From: Planctomycetaceae bacterium
Lineage (GTDB): Bacteria; Planctomycetota; UBA8742; UBA2392; JABWBM01
NCBI GenBank assembly: GCA_013360495.1
Contig: JABWBM010000003.1
Location: forward strand, 1 to 41,665
Reading direction: 5' to 3'
Length of the DNA stretch: 41,665 nucleotides
In this document: in pieces, positions 1 through 8,559 of the stretch
Layout: every line of letters begins with the position of its first letter
Numbering within the stretch: position 1 is the stretch's first letter
The notes under the pieces: generated by a model
Seen by the model: the letters and a program-made list of their open reading frames with translations, nothing else
The model's database searches: none
What the model was told of the DNA's origin: nothing
Made by a program: the position numbers and the translations under genes

Positions 1-324
1 GACGCCGCCGGGCCTGAGATTCTGACCTTCGCTGAATACGTGCGGCTTGTTGCCCGCGCATGCTCGGTGCGCCGTGCGTTTGTGTCTGTTCCCGATTGGG
101 CCGCGCTCGGTGCGCTGCACTTTGCGGGCATGTTCCTGCGCGACGTTATTCTCACGCGCGAGGAGTTACTTGGCCTCAAGCAGGAATTGCTGGTGTCGAA
201 GTCGCCGCCCTTGGGGAAGGAATCGGTGAGCGATTGGCTGTTGGCCCACGGCGCGGACTTCGGCAGGCGCTATGTCAACGACTTGGACCGGCACTTTCGT
301 GGCGGGAAAGCAAAAGCGATATGA
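1..324 (+). CDS. NAD-dependent epimerase/dehydratase (SDR, NDUFA9-like), C-terminal part
   Basis: The reading frame is open from the first base and ends with TGA at 322-324, so only the last 107 residues are present. The visible part starts with GPEILTFAEYVRLVAR and continues through LRDVILTREEL, LLVSKSPP and VSDWLLAHG to a final GRRYVNDLDRHF. This order matches the C-terminal substrate-side region of the extended SDR family related to the complex I NDUFA9 subunit, which typically ends in LTRDEL...LLVS...SDWL...GRRYASEL. The Rossmann nucleotide-binding half lies outside the window, so the cofactor and substrate cannot be read. It converges on the minus-strand gene ending at 337 with only 12 bp between. 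Family assignment is fairly secure; the substrate is unknown. Confidence 0.7.
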   Translation, partial: DAAGPEILTFAEYVRLVARACSVRRAFVSVPDWAALGALHFAGMFLRDVILTREELLGLKQELLVSKSPPLGKESVSDWLLAHGADFGRRYVNDLDRHFRGGKAKAI

Positions 325-336
325 GGTAGCATCTTG

Positions 337-2238
337 TCATCGCTGTTCGCTTTTGAGTTTCGCCGTATAGCTTCGCCTGCCGCGCTCGATAAAACAGTGG
401 GGCCACAACGAGTTTTCCGAAATGTGATCGCCATAGGCGACGACAAAGGCCATGCCGTGATGGGGGCTATCGATCGTCAACCTCCCCTTGGAATCAGTCA
501 CGCCGGTCATGTCAAGGTCGACGAGGTTGGTGAAACGCGCAGGTGTCGGTTGCAAGGCGACAAGTGTGTTGGCAAGCGGTTTGCCCTTCCGGTCCTGCAC
601 TTCGATTGTGACCGGAAGACGATAAGCAATGGAAAGTTGCACCGGTTCAGGCTCGATACCCCTGCGTTTACGCGCTTCCTTCATTGCCATGTCCATCGCT
701 TTGCCGCGGTTATCGCTCTGGTAGTCCTTCAGATAATCCCGCTCCATCACGTAAACCCCGCCGTTGACCGCGATATCCGTGCGCGTGAAATGTTCGCCAT
801 AGAATGCGATCAGCGCGTAGGTTCCCATGCCAACGCCATCGATTGAGTAAGGGCCGTCGATCTTCGGCCCGGGCGTCGCTTTCAAGTAGGCATTAGACGA
901 ATCGAGTTCGGCATTGACAAACGCGGCCCGGTCCTTGCGGCTGGTGAGACACCAAAGATCCCAATACGTTTCATCGAAAGGAATGAGCGCTACTCGAACA
1001 TCCAAAACACCTCCTCTCAGCTTTGGGTCGTCCTTGTCAATGAACTTCGCTTCAACTTCTACCCATCCCTTAATCGTGACCAACGGCTTGAGCTCGACGA
1101 GAAGCCATCGGCTATGATAGGGCAATCTGAGTTTCATGACTGATTGCCCGTACCCTTCCTTTTCCACGAGAAGCGTATAGTCCCCTCTGGGCAGGAGAGT
1201 GAAATCGAATTCTCCATTGGCGCCAGACATGACTTCCATCGGCCCATAGCAATCTTTGGTATAGACGCCGGGGAATGTCGGCGTGAGCTTGACGGTCGCG
1301 CCAGCCACCGCCTCGCCCGTCAAACTCTTGACGTTGCCGTGCAACTCTTCATTGGCTAATTCCAGTTGAATGCGTCCCAAATCGAGATCTTTGCCCGGCT
1401 CCGGCCCGATCTCCACGAGTTTCGCTCCGTAACCCTTAGCAAGAATCAATACGTGTGTGTGGGCAGCATTCAAACCTTCGACCTTGAACCTGTCCCGGTG
1501 CGGCGGCTTAAAATCATGGGGCTTACGGTCCATTGCGCCAAGGAGGTAAACGCGCACGTCATCGAGCGGCACAGGCATCAGGTCGAAGCGGAGCGTTGCG
1601 GGCGTGAAAGGCGTCAGCAGTTCGATCTCTGTGACGGTATCGCCCTCGTTGACTGTCACCACGCGGCTGGTGCCGTCGAGCAGATCGGTGCTTGCATAGG
1701 CCGACAAATCGGGAGAGATCGAATTAAAGTCCAGCATGACGAGATACACGCCGGGTGCGATCTCGTCGAATATGAACGCGCCCTTGTTGTCCGTCTGCGC
1801 CGTTGCGACGCCAGAGGCCATGGCAGACTTTGTCCCCGCCTTTGACTTCTCAGCATCGCTCTTTGACGTCTCGGCGCCACTTTTTGTCGTAAACGACCTG
1901 AGCTTCACCGTGGCGCCCGCGAGCGGCTTGCGATCTTCCGACTTCAGCACCACGCCGCTGATGGACTGCGCCTGTTTCGTAACGGGCGGCTCTTGCGGCT
2001 TCGGTGGTTCGGGCTTTGGTTCGGGCTGCGTGACCGTAGGCGCTGGCGGCTGCTCTGGCGTCGGCTGCTCGGGCAGCGGCTCTTCCGTAGTTGCCTTGAC
2101 CGGACTCGACGGTAGTTCGTCCGCGAGGATGGGGTCGTCCTCCTCCGGCAGCAGTGCCATCTCCGGTTCGTGGAGAATCCAAGCAACCCCGCCAATCAGG
2201 AGTAACGCCACGAGCAGCGGTAAAAGCGTTCGTTTCAT
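337..2238 (-). CDS. Membrane-anchored or secreted protein with carboxypeptidase-regulatory-like domains
   Basis: The 633-residue protein begins with KR and a hydrophobic stretch (LLPLLVALLLIGGVAWIL), a signal anchor or signal peptide. A Pro/Glu/Gln-rich linker follows at about residues 45-88. Beta-sandwich modules come next: one starting SISGVVLKSEDRKPLAGATV, one starting LHGNVKSLTGEAVAGATV with GEFDFTLLPRGDYTLLVEKEGY, and a C-terminal one with IEVQDRKGKPLANTLVALQP and TDSKGRLTI. These are typical CarboxypepD_reg/CnaB-like folds found in surface proteins; there is no catalytic domain. The ATG at 2238 is chosen over ATG 2244 and an upstream start because GGAGGT (minus strand, 2250-2245) is well spaced from it. 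Role inferred: an envelope or surface structural protein. Confidence 0.75.
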   Translation of the reverse strand: MKRTLLPLLVALLLIGGVAWILHEPEMALLPEEDDPILADELPSSPVKATTEEPLPEQPTPEQPPAPTVTQPEPKPEPPKPQEPPVTKQAQSISGVVLKSEDRKPLAGATVKLRSFTTKSGAETSKSDAEKSKAGTKSAMASGVATAQTDNKGAFIFDEIAPGVYLVMLDFNSISPDLSAYASTDLLDGTSRVVTVNEGDTVTEIELLTPFTPATLRFDLMPVPLDDVRVYLLGAMDRKPHDFKPPHRDRFKVEGLNAAHTHVLILAKGYGAKLVEIGPEPGKDLDLGRIQLELANEELHGNVKSLTGEAVAGATVKLTPTFPGVYTKDCYGPMEVMSGANGEFDFTLLPRGDYTLLVEKEGYGQSVMKLRLPYHSRWLLVELKPLVTIKGWVEVEAKFIDKDDPKLRGGVLDVRVALIPFDETYWDLWCLTSRKDRAAFVNAELDSSNAYLKATPGPKIDGPYSIDGVGMGTYALIAFYGEHFTRTDIAVNGGVYVMERDYLKDYQSDNRGKAMDMAMKEARKRRGIEPEPVQLSIAYRLPVTIEVQDRKGKPLANTLVALQPTPARFTNLVDLDMTGVTDSKGRLTIDSPHHGMAFVVAYGDHISENSLWPHCFIERGRRSYTAKLKSEQR

Positions 2239-2295
2239 CGTCATACCTCCCACCGAAGGAGCCATGCGTTCCTGCACGGCGTCTTACCCATGTCA

Positions 2296-2309
2296 TTCGG
2301 TATACCGAA
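2296..2309. promoter_or_regulatory. Perfect 14-bp palindrome, possible operator
   Basis: TTCGGTATACCGAA is a perfect inverted repeat 58 bp upstream of the minus-strand gene starting at 2238. It contains TATACC, a possible -10 on either strand. Its size and symmetry fit a dimeric repressor site, but there is one copy, no neighbouring regulator, and no test of significance. Confidence 0.3.
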
Positions 2310-2378
2310 CGGTTGAAGAAACGTTTGTCCCCTACAGTGTTCGGCCTGCCTCGTCGCATAGCGACTCGACTGACCGGC

Positions 2379-2400
2379 CTCACAGGGCGCGTGACGCTAC
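2379..2400. repeat. Degenerate copy of the GTGACGCTAC-ended palindromic repeat
   Basis: The stretch ends in GCGTGACGCTAC, the same tail seen at 29453-29464 and 35311-35320. The left arm (CTCAC) is decayed here. It sits in the 396-bp gap between 2238 and 2635, which otherwise holds the 14-bp palindrome, the tldD promoter and no gene I can support. Confidence 0.45.
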
Positions 2401-2575
2401 AGAAAACCGCTCGCTTGGGAACGGCAACCGTTAATGAGAGACTTGAGGGGCGCCGGATATTTCATGTATCCGTAGCCGCATTGTCTCCCTTTAAGAGGGC
2501 ATGAGGGTTATGGGCAGCCCGTCAGACGCCGCATTCGAACGCTTCTTTGGAATGCACCCCTCTTCGCATATGCCT

Positions 2576-2603
2576 TTGACTCGCAGCCAATCAAAGCCAT
2601 AAT
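2576..2603 (+). promoter_or_regulatory. Sigma-70-like promoter of the tldD homologue
   Basis: TTGACT (2576-2581) is followed after 16 bp by CATAAT (2598-2603), each matching five of six consensus bases. Transcription would start near 2610, leaving a 25-nt leader that holds the AAGGAG ribosome binding site (2624-2629). Confidence 0.55.
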
Positions 2604-2634
2604 TCCCGCTTCACTCATCGGGCAAGGAGTTTAC

Positions 2635-4083
2635 GTGAAGCAGGAAGCGCGCAATGCCATCGACACCGCACAATCACTCGGAGCCTCGTTCGCCGACGCG
2701 CGCGTGATGGTGCTGCGCAACGAGCAGATCACGCTGCGCAATGGCCGCGTGAGCAACCTCGTGCAGAGCGAGATCGCCGGCATCGGCATCCGCGTGCTCA
2801 AAAACGGCGCATGGGGCTTCGCCTGCACCAGCTCTCTCAATGCCGAAGACATCAAAAAGACCGCCAAACGCGCGGTGGACGTGGCGGCTGCTTCCGCCCT
2901 CTGCAAGTCCGAGGATGTGCGCCTCGCGCCCGAGCCCGTCTACGAAGATTTTTGGGCCACGCCCTTCGCCATCGATCCCTTCAGTGTTCCGATCGAGGAG
3001 AAAATCGGCTTCATGCAGAAAGTCGACGAGATCCTGCGCAAGAAGCCGCAAATCAAGGTCGCGACCTTCAACATGCAATTCCAGCGCGAGCATCAGGTTC
3101 ATGCCACCACCGAAGGCAGCATGATCGAGCAGATTCTCACGCGCTCTGGCGCGGGCTATAGCGCGCTCGCCGCCGACAAGGGCGAATCGCAGATCCGCAG
3201 CTTCCCGCAAAGCTGGGGCGGGAACCACAAGTGCGTCGGCTACGAAATTCTCGGCCACTACGACTTCCTCGGCAATGCCGAGCGTATCCGCGACGAAGCG
3301 ATCGCGCTGCTCACTGCGCCCGAATGCCCGTCTGGACGCACGACGCTGATCCTCGACGGCCCGCAGATGGCGCTGCAGATCCACGAATCCGTGGGCCACG
3401 CCAACGAGCTTGACCGTGTACTCGGCTTTGAGGCGAACTTCGCGGGCCGAAGCTTCATGCTGCCTGAGTTGCACAAGAAGACCTTCCGCTACGGCAGCGA
3501 CCTCGTCAACCTCGTTGGCGATTCGACGCTGCCCGGCGGCCTCGCCACCTTCGGCTACGACGACGACGGCGTGAAGGCCCAGCGCTTTCATGTGGTGCAG
3601 AACGGCATTCACAAGAACTGGTTCACGACCCGCGAGACCGCGCCCTTCGTGAAGAAAGAATGCAGTAACGCCTGCAACCGGGCTTTTGGTTTCTGGAACC
3701 TCCCGATCACCCGCATCCCGAACCTCTCGCTCATGCCGGGAACGTCGACTCTCGACGAGATGATCGGCGGGACCGACGACGGCATCATGATGGAAGTCAA
3801 CCGTTCCTGGTCCATCGATCAAATGCGTCTGAACTTCCAGTTCGGCGCGGAGATCGGCCGCATCATCAAGAAAGGTAAGATCACGGGCATTTGCAAGAAC
3901 CCGACCTATCAGGGCATTACGCCCGAGTTCTGGGGGAGTTGCGACGCCATCGGCGACCAGAACCACTTTGACATCTGGGGCGTTATCAACTGCGGCAAGG
4001 GCCAGCCTATGCAGGTGGCCGAGATGTCCCACGGTGCAAGCCCGACCCGCTTCCGCAATATCGTATGCGGGGTAAGGGCGTAG
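2635..4083 (+). CDS. tldD: TldD/PmbA-family metalloprotease, TldD type
   Basis: The 482-residue length matches E. coli TldD. The zinc-binding HExxxH motif reads HESVGH at residues 250-255 and runs on as ANELDRVLGFEANFAG, the family signature. The C-terminal beta-rich domain ends with an NPTYQG region and a MSHGASPTRFRN segment. TldD normally works with TldE/PmbA as a cytosolic heterodimer that cleaves unfolded peptides, matures modified peptides and clears antitoxins; no TldE gene is in this window. GTG 2635 is chosen because AAGGAG lies 5 bp upstream and a good promoter precedes it. A 599-codon minus-strand frame over this gene is only a shadow of high-GC codon use. The family is certain; assignment to TldD rather than another TldD-like protein is slightly less so. 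Confidence 0.88.
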   Translation: MKQEARNAIDTAQSLGASFADARVMVLRNEQITLRNGRVSNLVQSEIAGIGIRVLKNGAWGFACTSSLNAEDIKKTAKRAVDVAAASALCKSEDVRLAPEPVYEDFWATPFAIDPFSVPIEEKIGFMQKVDEILRKKPQIKVATFNMQFQREHQVHATTEGSMIEQILTRSGAGYSALAADKGESQIRSFPQSWGGNHKCVGYEILGHYDFLGNAERIRDEAIALLTAPECPSGRTTLILDGPQMALQIHESVGHANELDRVLGFEANFAGRSFMLPELHKKTFRYGSDLVNLVGDSTLPGGLATFGYDDDGVKAQRFHVVQNGIHKNWFTTRETAPFVKKECSNACNRAFGFWNLPITRIPNLSLMPGTSTLDEMIGGTDDGIMMEVNRSWSIDQMRLNFQFGAEIGRIIKKGKITGICKNPTYQGITPEFWGSCDAIGDQNHFDIWGVINCGKGQPMQVAEMSHGASPTRFRNIVCGVRA

Positions 4084-4101
4084 AGCACTGTATCTACGCT
4101 T

Positions 4102-4213
4102 GTCATTCCCGCGACGTGAGGCAAGCGCAAAGCGCGTTACGCCGAGCGCCCAGGAATCCAGGCGCACGAAGTATCGGTGATAGGCTCTGGATGCCCGCCT
4201 TCGCGGGCATGAC
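4102..4213. repeat. 112-bp imperfect inverted-repeat element (MITE/REP-like)
   Basis: The outer arms are GTCATTCCCGCGA (4102-4114) and TCGCGGGCATGAC (4201-4213), complementary except for one base. Inside are GGAATCCAGG and CTGGATGCCCG, which extend the pairing. The attcccgcga/tcgcggga(a)tgac core resembles a palindromic repeat known between genes in many unrelated bacterial genomes. It fills most of the 225-bp gap between tldD and alr. No transposase gene is present. Confidence 0.7.
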
Positions 4214-4308
4214 GAGCGGTGGGAACAGCCTCTGCTATTACCGATTTCCCGTCGTTTCCTCTCGAAAATATCGCCCAATCTGCCGATACATGGCGCGGAG
4301 TGGACGCC

Positions 4309-5460
4309 ATGCACCATCATCGTGTCTGGGCAGAGATTGATTGCGACGCCATCGCGCACAACTATCGGGCGCTTCGGGGGCATGTTGCGCCGGCAACGAA
4401 AATTATGGCTGTGTTGAAGGCCGACGCGTACGGCCACGGTGCCGTGATGGTCGCCAAACTGCTCGAAGCGCAAAAGCTCGACGCCATCGGCGTGGGCGAC
4501 AGTCAGGAAGCCCTCGAACTACGGGATTCCGGCATCAACCTGCCCATCCTGATCCTCGGCACCATCGTTCCCGGTGAAATCGATCTTGTGATCGGCGCTG
4601 GTGTGCAGGCGAACCTGCATTCGCTCGAGATGGCACGGGAAATCGCCGCGGTTGCGCGCCGCATGGGCAAGGTCGCCGAAGTCCAGCTCAAGATCGATAC
4701 CGGCATGGGGCGGCTCGGGGCGGACCCTTATCAGGCCGTGCGCATCCTTCGGGCGTTGCGCACAATGCCCAACCTCAAACTCAGAGGGATCAATACGCAT
4801 TTTTCGAGCGCGGGCGAAGCGTCGCGCACGTTCACAGAGCGCCAGCTTTCGCGTTTTTTGCCCGTAGTTGAGCTTGCCAAAACGCTCGGCTACCACGACC
4901 TCACCATTCACGCCGCCAACCACGCGGCGGCGATTTCCATGCCTCACGCTCACTTCGATATGGTGCGGCCGGGTTTGGCGCTCTATGGGTTGAGCGGCGC
5001 GGCGCCTGAATTCGTCACACCCCTCGATCTCAAGCGGGTGCTGACACTTAAAACCCAAGTCGCGTTCATCAAGGACGTGGCCGAGGGGACGCCCGTAAGC
5101 TACGACCGCAAGTGGTACGCCCAGGCACCCACGCGCATCGCGACGCTCCCCGTTGGCTATAACGACGGGTTGCCAGTGCAGCTCACCAATCGCGCGCAGG
5201 TCTTGATCCACGGGCGGCGCGCGCCCATGGTCGGGCGTATCGCCATGGATTATGTGATGGTCGATGTCGGAGCTATTCCGGGTGTGAAGCGTGGCGACAT
5301 CGTGACGCTGATCGGTCGCGATGGCAACGAAGAGATCAAGATCGAGGAACTGGCGAACCTGCTCGGGACGGTTCCCTATGCCGTGAGTTGCGGGCTTGGC
5401 CGCCGCGTCAGGCGCGTATATACCGGCCGCAGTATGGCGTCCCTCTCGAACGCAGCCTGA
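4309..5460 (+). CDS. alr: Alanine racemase
   Basis: This is a PLP enzyme that interconverts L- and D-alanine for peptidoglycan; fold-type III TIM barrel plus beta domain. From ATG 4309 the protein has 383 residues, as expected. The PLP-binding lysine is K37 in AVLKADAYGHGA. Other family landmarks are QLKIDTGMGRLG, GINTHFSSA, HAANHAAAI, MVRPGLALYG, the catalytic-tyrosine region GTPVSYDRKWYA, LPVGYNDG and GRIAMDYVMVDV. ATG 4309 has a weak GCGGAG 8 bp upstream; the frame stays open upstream to 4219, but that stretch does not look like alanine racemase. Its last 85 bp overlap the 3' end of the minus-strand gene ending at 5376. D-alanine synthesis implies a peptidoglycan wall. Confidence 0.95.
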   Translation: MHHHRVWAEIDCDAIAHNYRALRGHVAPATKIMAVLKADAYGHGAVMVAKLLEAQKLDAIGVGDSQEALELRDSGINLPILILGTIVPGEIDLVIGAGVQANLHSLEMAREIAAVARRMGKVAEVQLKIDTGMGRLGADPYQAVRILRALRTMPNLKLRGINTHFSSAGEASRTFTERQLSRFLPVVELAKTLGYHDLTIHAANHAAAISMPHAHFDMVRPGLALYGLSGAAPEFVTPLDLKRVLTLKTQVAFIKDVAEGTPVSYDRKWYAQAPTRIATLPVGYNDGLPVQLTNRAQVLIHGRRAPMVGRIAMDYVMVDVGAIPGVKRGDIVTLIGRDGNEEIKIEELANLLGTVPYAVSCGLGRRVRRVYTGRSMASLSNAA

Positions 5461-8279
5461 GGCAGCTCGAACGGGGCATGGCGCCGGTTTGTCTGGCCCG
5501 ATTCCTTGAATGATTGAGCCTGAGGCGGTACTACCGTTGGAATTTTGAGCGGCGGGAAGGCGATGCCGCCAAAGGAATAGCTCCGCGCATCGTTGAATCC
5601 GTCCTCGTTGCCATTGCCACCGTCCTTGTTGAGGTCGTCCACCTCGAATCCCTTGCCGATGTCTACCGGCTCAAGCTTCATCATCCAGTCGAGGAATTCG
5701 TCGGTCATTTCGTGCCACTTCGGGTCGTCCCAGCCGTTCAGGCCGAAAATTTTGCAGAACGAGGTGAACCCCGGTAACGATGTGAAATGCTCGTGATTGA
5801 CGTCGATCTCGCCGTTGTAGTACTTGATGATGAATTTGCCGATATTCTTGTCGATCCGGTCGTGGTAGTCGTCGCAGCACCATTGATAGAACTTGTCGCG
5901 ATATTTGTCGTTCATATGGAAGAAATACGAGGTGAGGCATCCGGCGGCATAATACATGCCTGTGGCGGCGGAACGGCAGCCGTATGAGATCGGGTGGCGA
6001 TCCATGCCCCACCGCCTTAAAGATAAAAGCGTCGCATGTTGGCAGAAGGGGTATGCGTTCGGGATGACAACGCCCCGCATGTCGAAGCACGAGGCCCATT
6101 TGCCTTCCTGATATTCCTCGCCGGTATATTTTTGTGAGGCGCTGGCATGTTGTTCTGTAAAAGTCTTCCACGCAGCAGTGATCGCGCGTGTGGCTTCCTG
6201 AAGATTGTCGAGACGGGCGTGGTTCTGCTTGCGGAAGGTGTAGTTCTCGCCGTCGGTCTCGAAGCCGGCCACCATGTCGGTAAGCCCTTCCTGAATGAGC
6301 AGCGAACTGTAACCGGGCAGTCCCTCGTTCTTGCCGGATTTCGGGTCCTTGAACGTTTTGCGCTCATCCATGTAGATGCTTGAGATGAAGTGCCACGCCT
6401 CGTGGATGATCACCGAACGGTCGAACCACTGGGTCTCTTTGTTGAACTCTGACTGCGGGTCGTCCCAAGTGATGACCTGACGGTAAGTCGGCGAATAGTG
6501 TGCACGTGCGCCGGGGGGGAGCGCCCCGCCCATGGCGTCTTTGCCGTACGCCTGATAGCGCTCGTCGTCCATCAATACAATGATTTCGAGCGGCCATTTA
6601 TCCTGCTCTTCTTCGGAGACACCGAGCGGATACTTGCGCTTGAGCTTCCACGGATCGCGGAAGTTCTGATTGAAGAACTCGACCAGGTCGCGGAGGATTT
6701 TGTATTTCGTCTGGAGGCTTTCGGTGATCTGCTCCGTCGTCCGCTGGTTGTCACGTTCTCCGTCGCTGAGTTCGAGGAAAAAGATGAAGGGCTTGGCATA
6801 GTAATACGTCCACTTCCCCGGAAAGTGCGGGGGTTTACCATAGCGGTTTCTGAACGACGTGAACGCCCTGGCGGCGTAGATGGCGAAGCCACCGTCTTTC
6901 TCGGCGGCTGCCTTGATCTCGTCGATCTTCGCGATGACTGGCTTTTCGGCTTCCTGCATTTCCTTGATGGCCTTTTCCGGCCAGGCGCCCTCGCCATATT
7001 CTTCCCGCATTTCCGATTGCTTCTTCTGATACTCGAGGTACTCCTCGAATTGATAAATATACGTGGCTTCGGTGATTTCGTCGGGCTGCTGGTATGACTT
7101 GAGGCCCGCGAGCCCTTCGAGCCAGATGTAGTCCTGATCGTCGATGCTTTCGTATGCGCCATCAGGACGCTTCTTTTCGATGGAGCGTTTGTACTGCGAG
7201 GTCTGGCACACCATCAAAGCGATTTTCCGCGCGGTTTCCTCGAACCCGTCGTTCTTGAGCGTTTCGGCTATCGTGCGCTGATCTTTCGTTTTAAATTCAC
7301 CGGGTTTCGGCTCTTTGCCCATGAGGTCGGCGAGCATTTTGAGCGAATCCCGGTACTGGATGGTCAACTCGGCGGGTATTTTCTCCTGAAGCCCCTTGAC
7401 TTCTTTATACTTGGTCCATTGACTCGAATAGTTGCTCTGGTTGATCTCGCTCGCGGCCCAGGTGGATACCGCGTCGAGCTTCTTCTTCACCTCTGCGAGT
7501 TCCGCGAGACGCGCCTTCTCTACCGCGTCCGTGCCGAGCGTGCTGCCCGAAGGGGCGGTTGTTCCGCTTCCACCCGTGTCCGGCGGGCTGGACGAGAACA
7601 CAACGATGAGCACGATCACGAGCAGCAGTGCGCAGCCGCCGCAACTCAAGCTGATCACCAATCCCTTGCTCTTCTTCTTATTACGCGGCGCCGTAGCCAT
7701 GCGCTCGGGTGGAGCCGCGCGGCGGGAAAGTCCGGCGGCTCCCGCACGGTTTTGGCGTTGTACCGGAGCAACTGGGCCGCGCTGCATTTGCATGGGTGGT
7801 GGTGGAGGCGGGGGCATGACCGGCCCGGTAACCGGGCGGGCACCGAACGCGGTGTCGCCTTTGCGCAGCACCGGAGCGCCGCCATTCATGTCGAGTCCCT
7901 GCGTCGTGTGGCGCTGCTGCAATTGCGCGCGGTTGATGACCTTGGTGGGCGCTACGCCGCCCGGCATGGGCTGGTTGACGCGTTGCGTCGGACGGCCGGG
8001 ACCCATGGGTTGAAACTGCTGGGGTGGCTGTTGCGGCGCCATCTGCTGGAGCGGTTGGGTTGGGCGGCGTGGGCCTTGCGGGCGTGGCTGCATCGGCTGC
8101 TGCATGGGTTGCTGATACATCTGCTGCTGATGCATTACGGGCGGGGGTTGCAATGGTGGCGCCATCATCATTGGCACCTGCATGGGGGATCCACACTTTT
8201 TGCACGTGGTCGACCTTCCGGCAAGCTCTGGCTTGACGTTATAGCCCTGACCACACGCGCCACACTGGAAAGCGATCAT
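5376..8279 (-). CDS. Membrane protein with zinc ribbon and extracytoplasmic gluzincin-type peptidase domain
   Basis: The N-terminus is a CxxC...CxxC zinc ribbon (C6, C9, C26, C29) of the kind that opens many planctomycete proteins. A Pro/Gln/Met-rich low-complexity stretch (about 30-190), a basic KKKSKG and one membrane helix (GLVISLSCGGCALLLVIVLIVVF) follow. The rest is presumably outside the membrane. It carries HEAWH (H626, E627, H630) and, 34 residues on, E664 in LIQEGLTDM, the spacing of gluzincin peptidases such as the DUF1570/peptidase MA-like families. The sequence therefore supports an active zinc peptidase; the substrate is unknown. ATG 8279 (MIAFQC) is preferred over GTG 8300 by analogy with similar proteins; neither has a strong SD. 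The C-terminal tail of about 28 residues is antisense to alr. Confidence 0.75.
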   Translation of the reverse strand: MIAFQCGACGQGYNVKPELAGRSTTCKKCGSPMQVPMMMAPPLQPPPVMHQQQMYQQPMQQPMQPRPQGPRRPTQPLQQMAPQQPPQQFQPMGPGRPTQRVNQPMPGGVAPTKVINRAQLQQRHTTQGLDMNGGAPVLRKGDTAFGARPVTGPVMPPPPPPPMQMQRGPVAPVQRQNRAGAAGLSRRAAPPERMATAPRNKKKSKGLVISLSCGGCALLLVIVLIVVFSSSPPDTGGSGTTAPSGSTLGTDAVEKARLAELAEVKKKLDAVSTWAASEINQSNYSSQWTKYKEVKGLQEKIPAELTIQYRDSLKMLADLMGKEPKPGEFKTKDQRTIAETLKNDGFEETARKIALMVCQTSQYKRSIEKKRPDGAYESIDDQDYIWLEGLAGLKSYQQPDEITEATYIYQFEEYLEYQKKQSEMREEYGEGAWPEKAIKEMQEAEKPVIAKIDEIKAAAEKDGGFAIYAARAFTSFRNRYGKPPHFPGKWTYYYAKPFIFFLELSDGERDNQRTTEQITESLQTKYKILRDLVEFFNQNFRDPWKLKRKYPLGVSEEEQDKWPLEIIVLMDDERYQAYGKDAMGGALPPGARAHYSPTYRQVITWDDPQSEFNKETQWFDRSVIIHEAWHFISSIYMDERKTFKDPKSGKNEGLPGYSSLLIQEGLTDMVAGFETDGENYTFRKQNHARLDNLQEATRAITAAWKTFTEQHASASQKYTGEEYQEGKWASCFDMRGVVIPNAYPFCQHATLLSLRRWGMDRHPISYGCRSAATGMYYAAGCLTSYFFHMNDKYRDKFYQWCCDDYHDRIDKNIGKFIIKYYNGEIDVNHEHFTSLPGFTSFCKIFGLNGWDDPKWHEMTDEFLDWMMKLEPVDIGKGFEVDDLNKDGGNGNEDGFNDARSYSFGGIAFPPLKIPTVVPPQAQSFKESGQTNRRHAPFELPQAAFERDAILRPVYTRLTRRPSPQLTA

Positions 8280-8313
8280 TTGCTGTTGCCCTAAAGCCAC
8301 TGGTATTGTCCCG

Positions 8314-8343
8314 AGTTTAGATGATTTTCGCGTCTTTTGTCAC
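8314..8343 (-). promoter_or_regulatory. Promoter of the zinc-ribbon peptidase gene
   Basis: On the minus strand GTGACA (8343-8338) and TAAACT (8319-8314) are separated by 18 bp, matching five and four of six consensus bases. The start would be near 8307. The surrounding 8301-8507 is AT-richer than the genes beside it and holds no ORF I can support. Confidence 0.4.
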
Positions 8344-8507
8344 TGAAATGCAATACGATTTAGCGCTCTTAAAAGCGAAGCCTATGGGAAGATACTTTCC
8401 CACTCGTTAAAGGGCGTGAAAGCCCCATTGGAGTTTCAAAAATCCTGTATTTTTCGCATTTTTGCGCTGATTCCCAGACGAATCCTTAACAGACGCACGA
8501 AAAGCAC

Positions 8508-8533
8508 AAAGGCCCCTGCGATTCGGGGCCTTT
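8508..8533 (-). terminator. Intrinsic terminator of the coiled-coil protein gene
   Basis: A perfect 9-bp stem (AAAGGCCCC / GGGGCCTTT) with an 8-nt loop lies 27 bp after the minus-strand stop at 8560. On that strand it is followed by TTTGTGCTTTT, a moderate U-tract. On the plus strand TTTGATGCATTTTT follows, so it might work both ways. Confidence 0.75.
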
Positions 8534-8559
8534 GATGCATTTTTCCGGAACCCATCCCG

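Noticed and set aside
4084-4308. Longer alanine racemase starting at 4219
   Set aside because: The extra 30 residues do not resemble the family, and the ATG at 4309 gives the normal N-terminus.
2674-4473. 599-codon minus-strand open frame
   Set aside because: Shadow of tldD; no start context, no domain, and the sense strand is a full-length known family.
8301-8507. Small gene or RNA in the AT-richer gap
   Set aside because: No ORF with a start context and no cloverleaf or known RNA motif was seen; only a promoter on the minus strand is supported.
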